64,000 bases of DNA from Paraspadella gotoi (taxonomy: Eukaryota > Chaetognatha). A model generated the notes under the pieces. The model ran no database searches. It saw only the letters and a list, made by a program, of their open reading frames with translations, and was not told the origin of the DNA. The stretch covers positions 13,073,039-13,137,038 of the forward strand of contig CM119271.1 in the NCBI GenBank assembly GCA_051294375.1, read 5' to 3'. A program made the position numbers and the translations under genes. Positions within the stretch are counted from its first letter, which is position 1, and each line of letters starts with the position of its first letter. Of this stretch, positions 1 to 12,405 are shown one piece after another.

Positions 1-898
1 GCTAGATGAGTTTCTTTGAGTCGATTGGATCGAATTTTAAAGTTGGAGAGGGTTGGAGTTTTTATTATTTTATTGCACTGGACGTAAAAATATTGGGCGG
101 ACCAAACATCTGGAACTGAAGAGTGGAAACGAATTTATAACATTTTTTTTTTTAAATTTAGTTGAATAAATTTCGTTGATAATTAAACACAATGATGTTT
201 AACTTTTTAAAAAAAATCTTTAAAAAAAACATTATTATCCGTAACTCGGTAATGTCAAACATTAGCCAAAATTTTGTTACCTCAACTGTTTTCTGTTTAT
301 TCAATTCTAATTGCATAATCTTAAAACTTTGAACCCTTAAATATTATATCTGGTTTTTTATCATCGCAGGACTAACAAGATCGTGAAAGGAAACAAGATT
401 GAATATTCCCATCCAGTTTCTCTCTGGACCATGCAAGCTGTCATGCACAGCAGCGTGATCCCTGTCCACACTTGTTTTCTCTATCTCCCCCCTTAATTCC
501 AACGACACGAGGTTTCCCCTCAATCTCGGTCTCATCACCTCTCCTCTCTCTTCTCTTACTCTCTCATCTACTACTCCTCCTCCGTCCTCCCGTCGATGAG
601 GTCTCAAACACGTGCTCTCTCTCCCCCCTCTTTCGTATTGACTTGACTAGCACCTTACCCGAACCGGGCCTCATGTAAATTGGCCGAATGTCTCTCTGTC
701 TCTCTCTCTCTATCCTCTCTCTCTCATCTCTCTCTCTCTCTCTCTCCCCCGTCCGGATGAGGTCTCAAACCGAGCAACCGAGTCTTAAACGTACTACAGG
801 AAAAAGAAAAGCCAGAATTCGATTGAAAACAAAACTCATCGGTCATTTTTATAAAGTCATTTTTCCCTCAATCGATATCGTCGTTATCGTGGTCCTTT

Positions 899-930
<32 letters not shown>

Positions 931-1311
931 GACGTCACCTTTATCGTTTCAAAGATCAAGATTTCGCGTCGAATTTTCTTGTCCAAACTTGAGGAAAAAA
1001 AAATCGAATCCGATTGAATCTTTTTTTTTTTTTGGTTTCGAGATCAGAAACTATTTTTCTTATTTGTGAAATCTCGATCTAAAACGCAATAAAATACATC
1101 AAATTACAACATTAAAAAAAAAGAAAAACTTTTAATGATAACAAAACTATCATCTTCATCCATGAGCAAAAAACAAAACGAAAAAAAAAAAACAACAACT
1201 AAACCAAATTAAAAATTTAACCAATCGGCGAACAAAACATTTCAAAAAATAAATACAAACCTTTCGGCGTGCCTTTCTACATTTCGTTCTACATTTCTAA
1301 ACAACGGCGCC

Positions 1312-1804
1312 ATGGTGAGACATTCTCCCACGCTCGTCCCGTTTCCTTCGAGGATTGGGGACGAGCCCGACGCTGCAGGGAATCGGCCTCCGCCGCCGTC
1401 GCCGCATGGCCAGTATTCGATGGAGGCTGCAGCTTGGGCGGCGGCGGCGGCTGCCGCGGAGAAGGAGAGAGCTAAGGCGGAAAAGGCCCCGCAAGGTGGT
1501 CCGGCGCCGCAAGGTGGTCCGGCGCCGCAAGGTGGTCCGGCGCCACAAGGTGGTCCGGCGCCGCAATATGGTCCGGCGCCGCAATATGGACCAGCGCCGC
1601 AAGATGGTCCGGCGCCGCAAGGTGGTCCGGCGCCGCAAGATGGTCNNNNNNNNNNNNNNNNNNNNNAGGGGCGACCTCCGCCGACGAGGGCGTTCGGTGC
1701 CGGCCCGTCTCCGCCGAATTCCGGCGAAGGGGAATCCTCCGGTTCGTCCGGCTCAACGAGATCAAATTCGCCGCCGGAAATTTTGTCGCCGCCGAAAACG
1801 AACG
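1312..1804 (+). CDS. Proline/alanine/glutamine-rich first exon, probably of the bZIP gene (copy 1)
   Basis: An ATG in a good context (GCGCCATGG) opens a frame starting MVRHSPTLVPFPSRIG. It continues through an alanine run (about residues 40-50), a GPAPQ pentapeptide repeat, a 21-N gap and an S/P/G-rich tail ending SPPKTN at a donor, G|GTAAGT, leaving phase 1. No folded domain is seen; the exon looks disordered. It lies just upstream of the large + strand exon at 8834, which makes it the likely N terminus of the bZIP protein. However, that exon begins in phase 0, so a small unseen exon or an indel must lie between them. An arginine-rich frame is also open here, and I judge it to be a shadow. 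Confidence 0.6.
1495..1645 (+). repeat. 15-bp coding minisatellite (GPAPQ)n
   Basis: The unit GGTCCGGCGCCGCAA is repeated about ten times with variants reading Q-G-G, Q-Y-G and Q-D-G. It is a multiple of three, so changes in copy number keep the frame. The array runs into an N gap, as expected where assembly of a GC-rich repeat fails. The second copy (about 6365-6880) has many more units but is interrupted by indels. Confidence 0.9.
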
Positions 1805-1861
1805 GTAAGTCGCAGTTGTTTTGTTTTTCTTTTGTTTTTGTTTTGTTTTATGAGGGGGGGG

Positions 1862-2666
1862 NNNNNNNNNNNNNNNNNNNNNNNNNNNNNNNNNNNNNNN
1901 NNNNNNNNNNNNNNNNNNNNNNNNNNNNNNNNNNNNNNNNNNNNNNNNNNNNNNNNNNNNNNNNNNNNNNNNNNNNNNNNNNNNNNNNNNNNNNNNNNNN
2001 NNNNNNNNNNNNNNNNNNNNNNNNNNNNNNNNNNNNNNNNNNNNNNNNNNNNNNNNNNNNNNNNNNNNNNNNNNNNNNNNNNNNNNNNNNNNNNNNNNNN
2101 NNNNNNNNNNNNNNNNNNNNNNNNNNNNNNNNNNNNNNNNNNNNNNNNNNNNNNNNNNNNNNNNNNNNNNNNNNNNNNNNNNNNNNNNNNNNNNNNNNNN
2201 NNNNNNNNNNNNNNNNNNNNNNNNNNNNNNNNNNNNNNNNNNNNNNNNNNNNNNNNNNNNNNTTACATAAATGATTTTTTTTTAATACAAAATTTCGGAT
2301 ATGATTTGGGTATAATTTTTGGATTTATGTTTCATTATTTTTGANNNNNNNNNNNNNNNNNNNNNNNNNNNNNNNNNNNNNNNNNNNNNNNNNNNNNNNN
2401 NNNNNNNNNNNNNNNNNNNNNNNNNNNNNNNNNNNNNNNNNNNNNNNNNNNNNNNNNNNNNNNNNNNNNNNNNNNNNNNNNNNNNNNNNNNNNNNNNNNN
2501 NNNNNNNNNNNNNNNNNNNNNNNNNNNNNNNNNNNNNNNNNNNNNNNNNNNNNNNNNNNNNNNNNNNNNNNNNNNNNNNNNNNNNNNNNNNNNNNNNNNN
2601 NNNNNNNNNNNNNNNNNNNNNNNNNNNNNNNNNNNNNNNNNNNNNNNNNNNNNNNNNNNNNNNNNN
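1862..2666. other. Assembly gaps
   Basis: Two long N runs (1862-2262 and 2345-2666) are separated by about 80 bases of AT-rich sequence that matches 7182-7264 in the second copy. The second copy supplies the missing AT-rich intron-like sequence without any obvious exon. Confidence 0.95.
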
Positions 2667-2973
2667 TACCTTTTTCCTATTTATTTATTTACTTTTGTAC
2701 TTAATTTTTATTTATTTTTTTATTTATAAATTAATTTATCTACTTTTTTTTTCTTACAAGTCAGCTCAGCTGTTTCAACTTTTCTGCATAGAATCACAGA
2801 GGAATCTTTACTTAAAAATAAAAAAAGAAATTAAAATTTTTTTAGGCCTTTCCTATATATAAATAATAATAAATTAATATATGGGGTAAGGAGTAATATT
2901 AAAATTTTTTGTCTTTATCAAATTTATAAAAAATGTTTAAATTTTACGTTCTTAACACCACCTTTACTGAGTT

Positions 2974-3093
2974 AGGCTACTCCTATTGGGGCATGGAAAC
3001 ACGTCTAGCCTGGTTCCCAGCCCAGGACGCGTTCCATGCTCCGCTAGAGGGGGTTACAGAAGTCATCTTCAGCGCCACTTGGGCCTTATCCAC
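2974..3093 (+). mobile_element. SINE fragment (same family as 44786-44978)
   Basis: The segment holds, in order, 'ttggggcatggaaa', 'agcctggttcccagcccagga', 'gttccatgct', 'cagaag' and 'gggccttatccac'. The same ordered blocks occur on the minus strand at 44786-44978. It is a truncated, diverged, independent copy of a dispersed repeat whose complete member has a tRNA-like 5' end. Confidence 0.7.
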
Positions 3094-4790
3094 AAACTCA
3101 CCTCACTAACTGGGTTCATATGTCATTTGTCATCGCCCGCTAATCTTTCATTTCTCTTCACTCCTCTTTCTGTCATTTGCCTTTGATATCATTATCGTTA
3201 TATATTTCATAGTCATGTTTCGCCTGTCACAGTTTGCCATACTATGTTTTCTTATTTAACAGAATATATTTTCTCGTATATTATGAAATTGGTACAACCA
3301 ATATATTCGTCTATCTTTGTTATCGCTTAGAAAGACCTCATCCATCCTTCGTGGAAAGGATTCCCTCGTCTTGGATCCCAGGTTTGTCGGTCATATTGAG
3401 AGGGGTTCACGGCCGTCCTCATCGCTCCCTATGTCTTCAGATTTAGAGCTAATGTTTCGTAGTTTTCATGTACCGGATGGAACCGGGTTCACCACCTGAG
3501 GGAACCATATTCCACTTTGGAGGGACGAATCTGCGGGGTTATATTATCGCTAAAAAGTAATAGCAACAAAAAAGGGAAAAATAGCAACAAAACTTAAGTA
3601 AAGTGTCTAAATAATAGTCAATGATATGGTTTTTATATTTTATTTTTCGTTCACGCCGCGATGAATGATGAAGTAAAAAAAACATTTGACAAATAAAATA
3701 ATTCGATTGTACACAGAAAAATCATATATATGACTCTTTCAATATCATACGTCATAGATTATTCGACAATTAGACAATTAGATTATATCCAAATCGTCAA
3801 TATTATACATTAACTCCCCACTTTTTACCTTGAGAATCTGTGAGATTAGAGAAAGCGAATTTCGGAGTACAGGATTCGAAATGCGAATTTTCCTTTCAGT
3901 TTAATTTCCAAGTTGAGAAGAAGTTGAATTCGTCTAAAGTCGGGATCGAGAGTAAGTCCTTGTGGGAAGATCCAGTCCACCACTTGACTTGTCTGCAAAA
4001 AGTAGGGAATCGGGGTAAGGCCTTGGTGGAACAAAAAATAAACCACTATGAATTGTCATGAGTGGAGAAAATGGATGGATGATTCAGTGCTGTCGTACTG
4101 TCGTGTCTCTGTCTTCATCTCTCTCTCTACTCTGCTCGTCTTCTTAATCATTCACTCTCCTCCATCACTAATAGCTACACTCATATGTATATATATATAT
4201 ATACTTAAGCTACGGCAACTTAACCTAGGTTCCACCCCGCCTAAAAATATATCATATATATATATATATAAATTGCCATATTGATAAATCACATATTCTC
4301 TCTCTGATCTGTAATCTAATCTTTCTAGCTCTCTCTCGCTGCACGCTCTCCCTGTCACCACCTCTTTCCTGTCCCTCTCTCTCTAACTCTCTCCTCATAT
4401 CTTCGTCTCATCTCCCTACCTTCTCTATATTCCTCTTCTCTCTACAAACTAATTTAATCTCACCTGACAGACCGATCGAACGACAGATTACCTAAATGTT
4501 CGTTTCTCTTCCGCCGACAAAGCACTTTGTACGGAGAACACACCAGCGTCGGCCAGATTGGCCGACAAGAGTACGAGGAGAGCACGCGGTAAGCTTCCGC
4601 TGTCGTCGTCTTCATCGTTCAGAGAATAACCGAATTGAGTATCACATTCTTTCCTTAGTTTCTTTCTTTCTTTATTCTTTTTTTTTTTTTTTTGAGAAGG
4701 ACAAAAAATTGGGCTTTTATTTTTTCTATTTCAGAAAAGAAGAGAGATGGTAAAGGAGGACGATCGGTCGAGATTGAAGAGAGAGACAGC
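3094..4790. other. No gene seen; AT-rich spacer with TA and CT microsatellites
   Basis: The open frames here are short and lack recognisable motifs. The stretch contains two (TA)n runs near 4186-4202 and 4251-4270 and a CT-rich zone from about 4290 to 4450. The last bases, from about 4791 ('gctagatgag'), begin the second copy of the duplicated segment. Confidence 0.7.
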
Positions 4791-5412
4791 GCTAGATGAG
4801 TTCTTTTTGAGTCGATTGAGATCGAATTTAAAGTTGGAGAGAGGTATGGAGTTTTATTAATTATTACATCCATGCTATATGGCTGGACAGTAAAAAATAT
4901 GGCGGACCAAACATCTGGAACTGACAGAGTGGAAACGAATTTATAACAATCATTTTTTTTTTAAATTTAGTTGAGATAAAAATTCTCGTTGATAATTAAA
5001 CACTAATCGATGTTTAAACTTTTAAAAAAAAATCTTAAAAAAAAATTATTAACGTACTCGAGTTACATCAAGACACTACGCAAAACTGCTTCCTAAACTG
5101 TAAACTATTTATGCAACAATTCTTGCTTCCATCAATTCAATGTTTCTGTATTTTAACAATTCTAATTGCAAATAATCTTAAAAGTTTGGAACCCTGTAAT
5201 ATTATTATCGTGGTTTTTTATCATCGACAGGACTAAACAAGATCGTGAAAGGAAAAAAGAATTGAATAATTCCCATCCAGTTGTCTCATCGGACCATGCA
5301 AAGCTGTCATGACACACAGCGGATGCCCTGTCCACACTTGTTTTCTCTATTCTCCCCCTTATATTCCAACGACACGAGGTTTCCCCCACTCTAATCTCTC
5401 TCTCCTCTCTTC

Positions 5413-5453
<41 letters not shown>

Positions 5454-5576
5454 CTCTCCGTCTCCCGTTGGATGAGGTCTCAAACACGTGCTCTCTCTCC
5501 CCCCTTCTTGCGTATTGACTTGACTAAGGCACCTTACCCGACCGGGGGCCTCATGTAAATGGCCGAATGTCTCTCT

Positions 5577-5623
<47 letters not shown>

Positions 5624-7557
5624 TCCGATCCGTGATGAGGTCTCAAACCGTGCCACCCAGAGTCTTAGCGTCTTACAGGAAAAAGAAAAGCCAGAATTCG
5701 ATTGAAAACAAAACTCATCGGTCATTTTATAAAGTCAATTTTCCCTCAATCGATATCGTCGTGATCGTGGTCCTTTTCGTCATGTCGTCGTCGTCGTCGT
5801 CGTCGACGTCACCTTTATCGTTTTCAAAGATCAAGATTTCGCGTCGAATTTTCTTGTCCAAACTTGAGGAAAAAAAAACCGAATCCGATTAATCTATTTT
5901 TCTTTCTTTTTGGTTTCGAGATCAGAAACTATTTTTTCTTATTTGTGAATATCTCTGATCTAAAACGCAATAAAATACATCAATTACAACATTAAAAAAA
6001 AAAGAAAAACTTTTAATGATAACAAAATATCATCTTCATCCATGAGCAAAAACAAAACGAAAAAAAAAAAACAACAACTAAACCAAATTAAAAATTTAAC
6101 AATCGGCGAACAAAACATTTCAAAAAATAAATACAAACCTTTCGGCGTGCCTTTCTACATTTCGTTCTACATTTCTAAACAACGGCGCCATGGTGAGACA
6201 TTCTCCCACGCTCGTTCCGTTTCCTTCGAGGATCGGAGATGAGCCCGACGCTGCAGGGAATCGGCCTCCGCCGCCGTCGCCGCATGGCCAGTATTCGATG
6301 GAGGCTGCAGCTTGGGCGGCGGCGGCGGCTGCCGCGGAGAAGGAGAGAGCTAAGGCGGAAAAAGGCCCCGCAAGGTGGTCCGGCGCCGCAAGGTGGTCCG
6401 GCGCGCAATATGGACCAGCGCCGCAAGATGGTCCGGCGCCGCAAGGTGGTCCGGCGCCGCAAGGTGGTCCCGGCGCCCGCAAGGTGGTCCGGCGCCGCAA
6501 GTGGTCCGGCGCCGCAAATGGCTCGGCGCCGCAATATGGTCCGACGCCGCAATATGGTCGACGCGCCGCAATATGGTCCGGCGCCGCAATATGGTCCGGC
6601 GCCGCAATATGGTCCGGCGCCGCAAGAAGGTGGGGCGCCGCAAGAAGATCGGCGCCGCAATATGGTCCGGCGCCGCAATATGGTCCGGCGCCGCAATATG
6701 GTCCGCGCCGCAATATGGTCCGGCGCCGCAATATGGTCCGGCGCCGCAATATGGTCCAGCGCCGCAAGAATGGTCCGAGCGCCGCAAGAATGGTCCGCCG
6801 CGCAAGTAGGTCCGGCGCCGCAAATAGATCCGGCGACAGGATGATTCGGCGCCGCAAGGTGGACCGGCGCCGCAAAAGGGGCGACCTCCGCCGACGAGGG
6901 CGTTCGGTGCCGGCCCGTCTCCGCCGAATTCCGGCGAAGGGGAATCCTCCGGTTCGTCCTGCACGTCGGCTCAACGAGATCAATTCGCCGCCGAAATTTT
7001 GTCCCCGCCGAAAACGAACGGTGAGTCGCAGTTGTTTTGTTTTTCTTTGTTTTCTTTTCTTTTTGTTTATTTTTATGAGGGGGGGGTGTGGACCGTCGAT
7101 TTCGGTTTAGTATTTTTTTTTCTTTTTGATTCTTTCTTTCGTTTTTCGTTTTGAGTGGAGATTAGATTTTAAATATATAATTGTTTACATAAATGTTTTT
7201 TTTAATACAAAATTTTTGGATATGTTTTGGGTATAATTTTTGGATTTATGTTTCATATTTTTTGAATTTTTGTCCTAAATTTTATATGTATTTTAATTAA
7301 CGTCTTAATTTATTTTCGCTTCGTTTAATTTTATATTCATTAATGTATTTATTTAGTTTTTAATTCATTTTTTTATTTTTTTTTATTAATTTAATTTAAT
7401 ATATTTTTTCCTTACCTTTTTCCTATTTATTTATTTACTTTTGTACTTAATTATTTTTATTTATTTTTTTATTTATAAATTAATTTATCTACTTTTTTTT
7501 TCTTACAAGACAGCTCAGCTGTTTCAACTTTTCTGCATAGAATCACAGAGAATGGAT
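4791..7557. repeat. Second, indel-rich copy of the bZIP 5' segment
   Basis: Collinear with 1-2870 but with a small insertion or deletion every few tens of bases. The effect is clearest in the coding repeat, where the frame is lost several times. It fills the sequence that is N in copy 1. The error type (single-base indels, doubled bases) resembles uncorrected long reads. It joins directly to the intron leading to the 8.8-kb exon. Confidence 0.8.
6190..7020 (+). pseudogene. Frame-broken copy of the bZIP first exon
   Basis: The ATG, the N-terminal 50 residues and the alanine run are nearly identical to those at 1312. The GPAPQ array then shifts frame repeatedly. The 3' part (the PPPTRAF, GAGPSPP and SGEGESS blocks) and the donor G|GTGAGT are recognisable. 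It is probably a sequencing-noise version of a functional exon rather than a biological pseudogene. The array is clearly longer here than in copy 1, but the gap in copy 1 makes a length comparison meaningless. Confidence 0.65.
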
Positions 7558-7941
7558 AATCGAATTAAAAAAAATAGGAAGAGATGGATATTTGGTTTGT
7601 TCAACTAATTTCATTTAAAAAATTGCCTTTTTTAATTTTGCTCACTAGACGGAATAATAAAGTTTGGACTCGTGAACCGTAAAGTTATTTTTACATTAAA
7701 ATGCTGAAAAATATTAATAATTATGATGTAGAGCGATATTTGAAAGAGAAAAAAAGACAAAATTCATTTTAAAAAAAAAAAAAAAAAAAGATGTTTTCAG
7801 GTTTTAATTTTTACAGATTATAGGTCAACAACTGGTTGTAGAAGTATATGCTAAATTATTTTCTTATCTAATTAGTTAAAAATGTGATTTTAAATGTTTA
7901 GAGACAAAAAAGTTTTGATTATTCTCAATCTTAATTAAGTC

Positions 7942-8745
7942 CAGGGATGCTGGAGGCGCTGAATTTCCCCAGACCCCTCGCCTCCGGATTGATGTCCAGA
8001 AAAGAGCGCGAGTTTAACCTGGAGGTCTTTCTATACAAGCTTTTTCAGTGCTGCGGTTTTGCCTTCGCCTCTAATTTTTTAAATTGTAAAATAATGATAA
8101 TAAAAAAATAATAGTAATATTAAAAAAATGATGCCAGTTAAAAAAATGATGCCAATGGAAAAAATGATGCCAGTTAAAATAATATAATACAAATAAAAAA
8201 AGTGCAAGTTTAAAGAATAATACAAATAAAAAAATTATTTGATTAATAAAATGAATAGTTAATAAATAAATAGAATAAAAATATAAATAAATGATTTAAT
8301 TAAATATTTATAGGAATAAATTAACTAATTAATTATCTTTGTTTAAAATAAAAAAAAGAATAAATTGAGTGAAAAGAAAAAAAAAAAAATATGCTTATAA
8401 CAATAATTTATTAAAGAAAATAAATATAAACAGAATGAAAAAATATTTTCTTTTGAATAAAAAATATATTAATAAAAAAACAATGGCAGCCGATAAACGA
8501 CTTCATAATTTAGGAATATCTAAATTTTAAAAAAGAACAATTTTTGGAATAATATTAAGGTTAGCAAAAACCTTTTGATTTTCGCCTCTAAAAACAAAAG
8601 CTCAAGAAGCGAAACGCGCAACGTTTTTTGCGCCTCCGCATTCGCCTCCCTTCTCCCATTTTTGGTCTATAGTCCGAGTTCGCACCTAAAAAACATGCGC
8701 CTCCGCGGTTTCTAGTCCGCCTCCCGGATCGCGTCTGCATCTCTG
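7942..8745. mobile_element. Non-autonomous hAT-like transposon with 8-bp target duplication
   Basis: The element begins CAGGGATGC and ends GCATCTCTG, imperfect terminal inverted repeats. GC-rich subterminal blocks containing GGAGGCG on one side and CGCCTCC on the other extend the similarity. It is flanked on both sides by the exact 8-mer ATTAAGTC (7934-7941 and 8746-8753). An 8-bp duplication with CAG-type ends is typical of the hAT superfamily. The interior is AT-rich with no long frame, so it is non-autonomous. It sits in the intron just upstream of the 8834 exon. Confidence 0.85.
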
Positions 8746-8833
8746 ATTAAGTCCAAAAGCAAAGAATTGATCTCAGAATTAATTAATTAACATGGAAGTT
8801 AAACCTTAAATTAATATTTCCTTTTTTTCACAG

Positions 8834-10934
8834 ACAAACGAGCTCAGCCCCCCGAAGAAGGTGTCTTTTCGTTTTCCGAAGCGCGACTCGAAACATCAGG
8901 AAGAATCTTCTTCAGAAGCGAGAGTAAATAACTTTGTGAAGCAGGGGACCGCCGTACCAGGANNNNNNNNNNNNNNNNNNNNNNNNNAGATTGAACGAGG
9001 AAAGCTACTAAATGATAAAGGCAATGTGCATCTTAATGATACATCTGAAGGCCTTCTTAATGACAAATCTAAAGATGAAAGGGACCATCAGGATGACGAA
9101 AGCAATGCTCCTCTTCGTCACCATAATGAAAATTTCGGAGGGCCAGTTGATGACAATTTGGATAGACCTCACAATAACGAACACGAAAACCTTTTTAATG
9201 ACAAATATCGATCGTCTTCCAACGAAAATCACTCAAACAACCTTAACGAATTTTCACCGCGATTCACTGACCAATACAATTTATTCATGGGCTTGTATTC
9301 CATTCAAAAACAACAACTTCATATGTTCAACAATGTACACAATCAAGAGTTTGACCTCGTTTCACAAATGCACAACCAAGAGAACCACCGGCAGCTCCGC
9401 CAAGGCTCCTATCAGGAGAGTCCAAGAGAGCGCAAAGAAGATATCATTAAAGAGCAGCCAAGTCAAGAGTCCAATCAGGAGTGCAACCAAGATCCATATC
9501 AGCAATTTCACCAAGATCGCAACCACAAGAACCCCCACAAACTCCTCCACGAACCCTATCAGCACTTCCACCAGGAGCGCCTTGAAGAATGCAATCAGAT
9601 GCCCCATCAGGAGCGACGTCAGCACAGTCAGGAGCGTGATCGAGAGCGTGAGCACAAGCGTCACGAAGAGCATGACCAGGATTGTCACCAGGAAACTCTC
9701 AAGATTTCACAACCCAATTGCCAAAATTCTCCACGCATCATCTCCAAACCAACTTCAATTCTGGCCTCCGATTCTCACCGTCGATCCAATTCTAACCGAC
9801 GTCGCCCTGCAACCTTTGCGGCTTCCTCCAACGCTGCCTCATCACAAGGACATCGGCTCAATCACGCTTTAGACGCTGATGATGAGCATCTACGGTCTGA
9901 TGCTGCAGATTCTATGCCACCACCAAAGTCGATTAGCAAACCCTCACAAAAGGAAAACTGCTCTCCGTCTTTAAGCCGCAAATCACTTCATCATCAATCA
10001 CCATCATTAAACCGCACTTTAAGCCCGTTAAAACTTAACATACAATCATTCAAAAGCCAATCAATCCTGTACCATGCTTCAGCATTGAAGCAGCAATCCT
10101 TAACCAATAGCAATGAATTACAACCAAAGGGCGCAACGGACTCCAAACATTTCAACTCTGGTTTCAATGGCAGAAATATTGACCTATCCAACTCAGATGA
10201 AATAGTTTATGGCGACAAGAATACTAATAGCAGGGAACCGTTAAAGTGCAGGTCAATCAATGATAATCCTTCTGTTTCAAAGCCACCAGAAAGTGAGGAA
10301 TCATTAACATCAAATGCAACATTTGAGGAAAGTATTGTTGATCCCCAAACCCCAGTGAATTACTCTACATACCCGTTCCATAGTAGCCGTTCTTTAAAAC
10401 CGGATGAACCTCTCCCCAACGGCAACATTATTGAAGTACAACCTGGTGCCGCTGGTCAATCAAAGCCACATGCCTCGTTCTCTGGAAATTCTTTAAATTC
10501 TCAGCCTGAAACTAATCAAAAATTTTTAAACATGGAAGCTATTTTTCCAACTACAAGCGATGATTTGGACTCCAAGCCATGGTTTAGTCATTTGAACAAC
10601 GCTTTTCATTCCCAACCTGGGAATGGTCAATCTTTGACGCCCCAAGACGATGCTTCCTCTTTAATGTCTCCAAAACATGGAGCTCGATATCCCTCGGCCT
10701 CACAATTTGAGAGAAGTCCAGCATCTTTTAAATCACAAGTTCCTTTGCCATACACTGATTGTGATCTTCAATCTTTCCAACAACCAGCTACATTATCAAA
10801 CAATCCTCAGATTGGAAGCAATCGTGATGTTTTGGACTGCCAACCAAGTACAAGTAAATCATTCCATTCAAACATCCCATTCAAACATGCGCGTGCCCAG
10901 GAATCGTCAGATGGTTTTAAGAAACCATATCCAG
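8834..10934 (+). CDS. Large H/Q/N/S-rich internal exon of the bZIP gene
   Basis: An acceptor, tttcacag|ACAAACG, opens a 700-codon frame beginning TNELSPPKKVSFRFPKRD and ending KKPYP at a donor, CCAG|GTAATT (phase 1). The next exon, at 13458, starts in the matching phase and gives the junction PYP-VKPEQPN. The composition is low-complexity: an N/H/D-rich zone, then a zone of QE-, HQ- and RQ-containing repeats (about residues 170-290), then a long S/P/N/Q-rich region. Such tracts are common in transcription-factor activation regions. There is a short N gap at about 8963-8987. Reading on past the donor gives an immediate stop (GNF*), which could serve a truncated isoform without the DNA-binding domain. 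Confidence 0.75.
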
Positions 10935-10944
10935 GTAATTTTTA

Positions 10945-11557
10945 GTCGGATCTGCTTATCAGCAGATCCCGACTCTATAATTCACTTTGTCGGTCCATCG
11001 GTCCGCCCCCTCAATCTTGTCAGGCATTCACTTATATCATGTCAGAACATCGAATTATGATAAATTTTGCAAAAAAACGATGTCCGTCCGTCAGTCCGTC
11101 CATCTGTCCATCCGTCTGTCCCACCTTAGCAAAAAACACCAATTACTCGTGATTGGTTGGATGGATTATAATGAAAAAAATATATATATTTCACTATTTG
11201 AACACCAATTACTGAGTGGATGGGGTGATTGACTTGAAATTTTGTATTTGGGTAGAAAAGTGCGTGATGAAACTGGAAAGCAAGTTTTGCTGGAATCGTT
11301 TGAGTGGAAATGAGTTTAAATTTAAAAAACCAAGAACCTGTTTCACTAATTTTTTTTTATTTTAAAGATGTATTAATTAATCAAATAATTAATAAGTTAA
11401 TTAATTAATCAGTCAATTAATCAATCAAAACAAACATTTTGGATCAAATTGCCTCATTAATTAATTAACTTGAATAAATTAATAATTAATTAAATAAAAA
11501 ATTAACTTGAATTAATTAATTAATTAATTACTGATAATGATCCTGGGCAGATCCGAC
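10945..11557. mobile_element. 613-bp element with 11-bp terminal inverted repeats
   Basis: It starts GTCGGATCTGC and ends GCAGATCCGAC, exact 11-bp inverted repeats. The left end is followed at once by a second inverted copy (GCAGATCCCGAC at 10961-10972), so it can form a hairpin. The interior includes a degenerate GTCC/CATC array and AT-rich sequence with many TTAATTAA motifs. No clear target duplication is visible, so the family is not assigned. The element starts only 10 nt after the 5' splice site of the preceding exon. Confidence 0.6.
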
Positions 11558-11815
11558 ATTGTTTGCTCAAACTTGTTTATTCAAATTTACAAAGTTAATT
11601 ATGATCATTCTTGAAAGAAGTACGTATTAACAAAACAGTAAAGGGTCTTCCTAGTATTTTTCTTTAAACTTTCTTTAAACGATATTATTAAAATTTAATT
11701 CAAATGCCATTGACTTGATTAATTTATATAAGCATATATTATTTTCTTTATCAGTTTAAAAAAAATTTTATTCTAATGTTTTTGACTATAATTAATTTTT
11801 GATAGGAATGAACAG

Positions 11816-12405
11816 TAAGGCGTAGTAAAATTTCTAAATTTAACTTTAATTAAAATTCTAAAAGTGAAGAACGAACAACATTATATTAATGAACATTTAT
11901 CTATAAAAAAAATTTATAATAAATTTTACAATTTACGCAGTAGGCCATATTTATACTAGTACTAATCCAATAAATGTTAAAATTTCAAAACAGTTTTTTC
12001 TAAGATTTTTTTGCAGAATTGGATTCGTTATAAAAACTCTTTAAAAAATTCCTTCATTAAGTGGGTCAAAAATTAGAAAAAACTATATTTTAAGCTGAAA
12101 ATTAATTTTTTATATATTAAATATAGTTTTTGTAATTTTTAACCCACTTAATAAAAGAATTTTTAAAAATGATTTATATTTTCTTTTATAAACTTTTAAC
12201 GAGGAATTCAAATCTGCATTTAAAATTAAGAAAAGCTTATTTTGAAATTTTTCGATTTTATAAGGATAGTACTATATATAAATATAGCATACTGCGAAAA
12301 TTAAAAAACATAAAATTAATTTTTTTTACAAATTAATGTTCACTGATGGTATGTTGTTCATAATTGACCTTTAAAATTTTCGTACGTAACTTTCACTACG
12401 CCTTA
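11816..12405. mobile_element. Foldback/MITE with long inverted arms and 8-bp target duplication
   Basis: The element begins TAAGGCGTAGTAAAA and ends TTTCACTACGCCTTA. The arms pair far inward: the centre carries 'aagtgggtcaaaaatta' facing 'taatttttaacccactt'. The flanks are the exact 8-mer ATGAACAG (11808-11815 and 12406-12413). It has no coding capacity. An 8-bp duplication fits hAT, P or Merlin-like transposases. The ends do not match the other hAT-like element in this intron. Confidence 0.85.

Larger units (their letters stand above)
1..2870. repeat. First copy of a duplicated 2.8-kb segment (bZIP gene 5' region)
   Basis: This stretch is collinear with about 4791-7557: the same opening bases, the same CT-rich leader, the same GTC-rich block near 900 and 5790, the same start codon context and the same AT-rich tail ending near the 'cagctcagctgtttcaac' motif. 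The two differ by many one-base indels as well as substitutions. This copy keeps its coding repeat in frame and contains three N gaps (1646-1666, 1862-2262, 2345-2666). The other copy has no gaps but has frameshifts. That pattern suggests an accurate contig end followed by long-read filler rather than two real loci, but a true tandem duplication is not excluded. Confidence 0.8.

Noticed and set aside
9012-9872. 286-codon T/S-rich frame overlapping the large bZIP exon
   Set aside because: It is a shadow in a second frame of the 700-codon exon, which has matching splice phases.
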